Shown here piece by piece: positions 5,286 to 5,779 of a DNA stretch of 5,779 nt; within the stretch, counting starts at the first letter, position 1, and each line of letters begins with the position of its first letter. The notes under the pieces are model-generated. The model was not told where the DNA came from. It saw only the letters and a list, made by a program, of their open reading frames with translations, and ran no database searches. Source of the DNA: Actinomycetes bacterium (lineage in GTDB: Bacteria; Actinomycetota; Acidimicrobiia; Acidimicrobiales; UBA8190); assembly GCA_021779775.1 (NCBI GenBank), contig JAJYAB010000127.1, forward strand, positions 1-5,779, read 5' to 3'. Position numbers and translations under genes: made by a program.

Positions 5286-5319
5286 CGACGTGCGCGGTGA
5301 GCGGCGCTCTTTCACGTCG
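5286..5319 (+). terminator. Nested hairpin after the RES toxin, probable operon terminator
   Basis: A perfect 7-bp outer stem CGACGTG/CACGTCG (5286-5292 with 5313-5319) encloses an inner stem-loop GAGC-GGC-GCTC (5299-5309) followed by TTT. It starts 12 bp after the toxin stop. The position and two-stage folding fit a terminator for the antitoxin-toxin operon. The T-run is short and lies inside the outer stem, so factor-assisted termination or a 3'-end stabilising structure is equally possible. Confidence 0.5.
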
Positions 5320-5402
5320 CAGCAGCCACGGCAGGGTCTCTCGGGACCGATCACCCGGGTGACGAGGAAGGGGTGACCAGACCCGTGAAGGTGGTGGTAG
5401 AT

Positions 5403-5481
5403 GGCCAGTTCCACCGGTCGGCCTCGGTCGGTAGCACCGGTCATCACGATGGGGACCGTGTACCGACCCGTGGAACTGACC
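5403..5481. repeat. Long imperfect inverted repeat (19-bp arms, 41-bp loop)
   Basis: The left arm 5403-5421 reads GG, C, CAGTTCCAC, C, GGTCGG. The reverse complement of the right arm 5463-5481 reads GG, T, CAGTTCCAC, G, GGTCGG, so 17 of 19 positions match. The loop contains a smaller stem pairing CACCGGTC (5435-5442) with GACCGTG (5454-5460), with one bulged base. GGTCGGTA at 5426-5433 also pairs with TACCGACC at 5461-5468, giving an alternative fold. No T-tract or gene boundary explains it. It could be a structured RNA, a protein-binding dyad or a relic of a small mobile element. Confidence 0.55.
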
Positions 5482-5587
5482 GTCGCACTTAGGGCGCCGA
5501 CGCATTGAGGACCGGGTCCCTCCTTTGATGGGCCCCGCGTGTCGGGTACCCGCTCTTGGCAGGTCGCCGTCGGGTATCCCACAGCAG

Positions 5588-5758
5588 TCACTTGCCCTTT
5601 TTCGGCGATGGCTTCGGCTTACCCGCGTCGCTGCGCTTCTTCCGCCAGGTCCCGTCCTGGTTGCGTGCCCGCGGCTCCTTGCTGACCGGTCTGCGAGCGC
5701 AAGCCCCTGGTTTCAGCCATGGGGTCGAGCGAGTTCGGGGCGGAGCTCCGACCGTCAC
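5588..5758 (-). CDS. Short Lys/Arg-rich protein or C-terminal end of a gene from beyond the right edge
   Basis: A minus-strand frame ends at TGA 5590-5588 and encodes a C-terminus with protein-like composition and GC-rich third positions: ARNQDGTWRKKRSDAG followed by KPKPSPKKGK. The conserved-looking RNxDGTWRKKRSDAG block and the basic tail suggest a small nucleic-acid-associated or ribosome-associated protein, but I cannot name a family. From GTG 5758 it would be 56 aa, with GGGGG only one base upstream, which is poor spacing. The frame stays open to the right edge, so it may be only the end of a longer gene. The residues before the PVSKEPRARNQDG part look less protein-like, so the start is uncertain. 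Confidence 0.45.
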   Translation of the reverse strand: MTVGAPPRTRSTPWLKPGACARRPVSKEPRARNQDGTWRKKRSDAGKPKPSPKKGK

Positions 5759-5779
5759 ACCCCCAGCGTAGGGTCGCTG

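Larger units (their letters stand above)
5274..5587. other. Stretch with no convincing gene, rich in inverted repeats
   Basis: After the toxin stop this 314-bp stretch contains a nested terminator-like hairpin (5286-5319), a perfect 12-bp palindrome TCACCCGGGTGA (5351-5362) and a long inverted repeat (5403-5481). A minus-strand frame from GTG 5591 is open here and looks partly protein-like around 5320-5470 (VELAIYHHLHGSGHPFLVTRV). However, it has no stop until it has run through the whole toxin gene in antisense, so I do not call it. A 39-codon plus frame from GTG 5373 is too short and unremarkable to call. Confidence 0.45.

Noticed and set aside
4548..5591. 347-codon minus-strand open frame beginning GTG 5591, overlapping the edge reading frame's stop as GTGA
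   Set aside because: The GTGA overlap and a protein-like patch near 5320-5470 were tempting. However, the frame has no stop until it has run antisense through the entire RES toxin gene, where the plus strand is clearly coding.
1..5779. CRISPR array, tRNA, rRNA or recombinase attachment site
   Set aside because: Reading both strands showed no regularly spaced repeats, no cloverleaf with a TTC arm and no duplicated attachment core. A covariance-model scan was not possible here.

Overview
The window looks like an accessory segment of a high-GC actinobacterial (Actinomycetota) chromosome or large plasmid. This rests on very GC-rich third codon positions, frequent GTG starts, an actinobacterial-type integrase-core transposase, and what appears to be a leaderless promoter. 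No rRNA, tRNA or CRISPR array was seen. I cannot name the genus.

Layout, left to right. (1) Positions 1-321 hold the 3' end of an unrecognised gene that enters from the left edge, followed by a dyad-rich gap. (2) Positions 455-1639 are a probable complete insertion sequence. It has one DDE transposase gene (GTG 533 to 1609) and imperfect 23-bp inverted ends of the TGT...ACA type. (3) Positions 1766-2594 hold two small divergent genes. The minus-strand one is a 117-aa winged-HTH/excisionase-like protein with a coiled-coil tail. The plus-strand one is a 94-aa basic protein of unknown function. They share a 190-bp intergenic region containing a perfect GC-rich hairpin. (4) Positions 2847-4041 are a two-gene unit: a 295-aa helical protein of unknown function, then, 4 bp downstream, a 100-aa SWIM zinc-finger protein. 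(5) Positions 4134-5319 are a self-contained Xre/MbcA-like antitoxin and RES-domain toxin operon. A terminator-like hairpin lies upstream of it, followed by a tandem TTGACA promoter with its -10 about 7 bp from the antitoxin ATG. Another nested hairpin follows the toxin. The toxin has no ATG, GTG or TTG upstream of its conserved N-terminal motif; the best start is a CTG overlapping the antitoxin stop as CTGA. (6) Positions 5274-5779 have little convincing coding sequence. They contain a long 17/19-bp inverted repeat (5403-5481) and, at the right edge on the minus strand, a short Lys/Arg-rich reading frame.

The well-supported systems, the insertion sequence and the RES/Xre toxin-antitoxin pair, belong to known families. 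The parts I cannot assign to a described system are the 295-aa/SWIM gene pair and the divergent small-protein pair. I see no decisive evidence in this window for a wholly new system.
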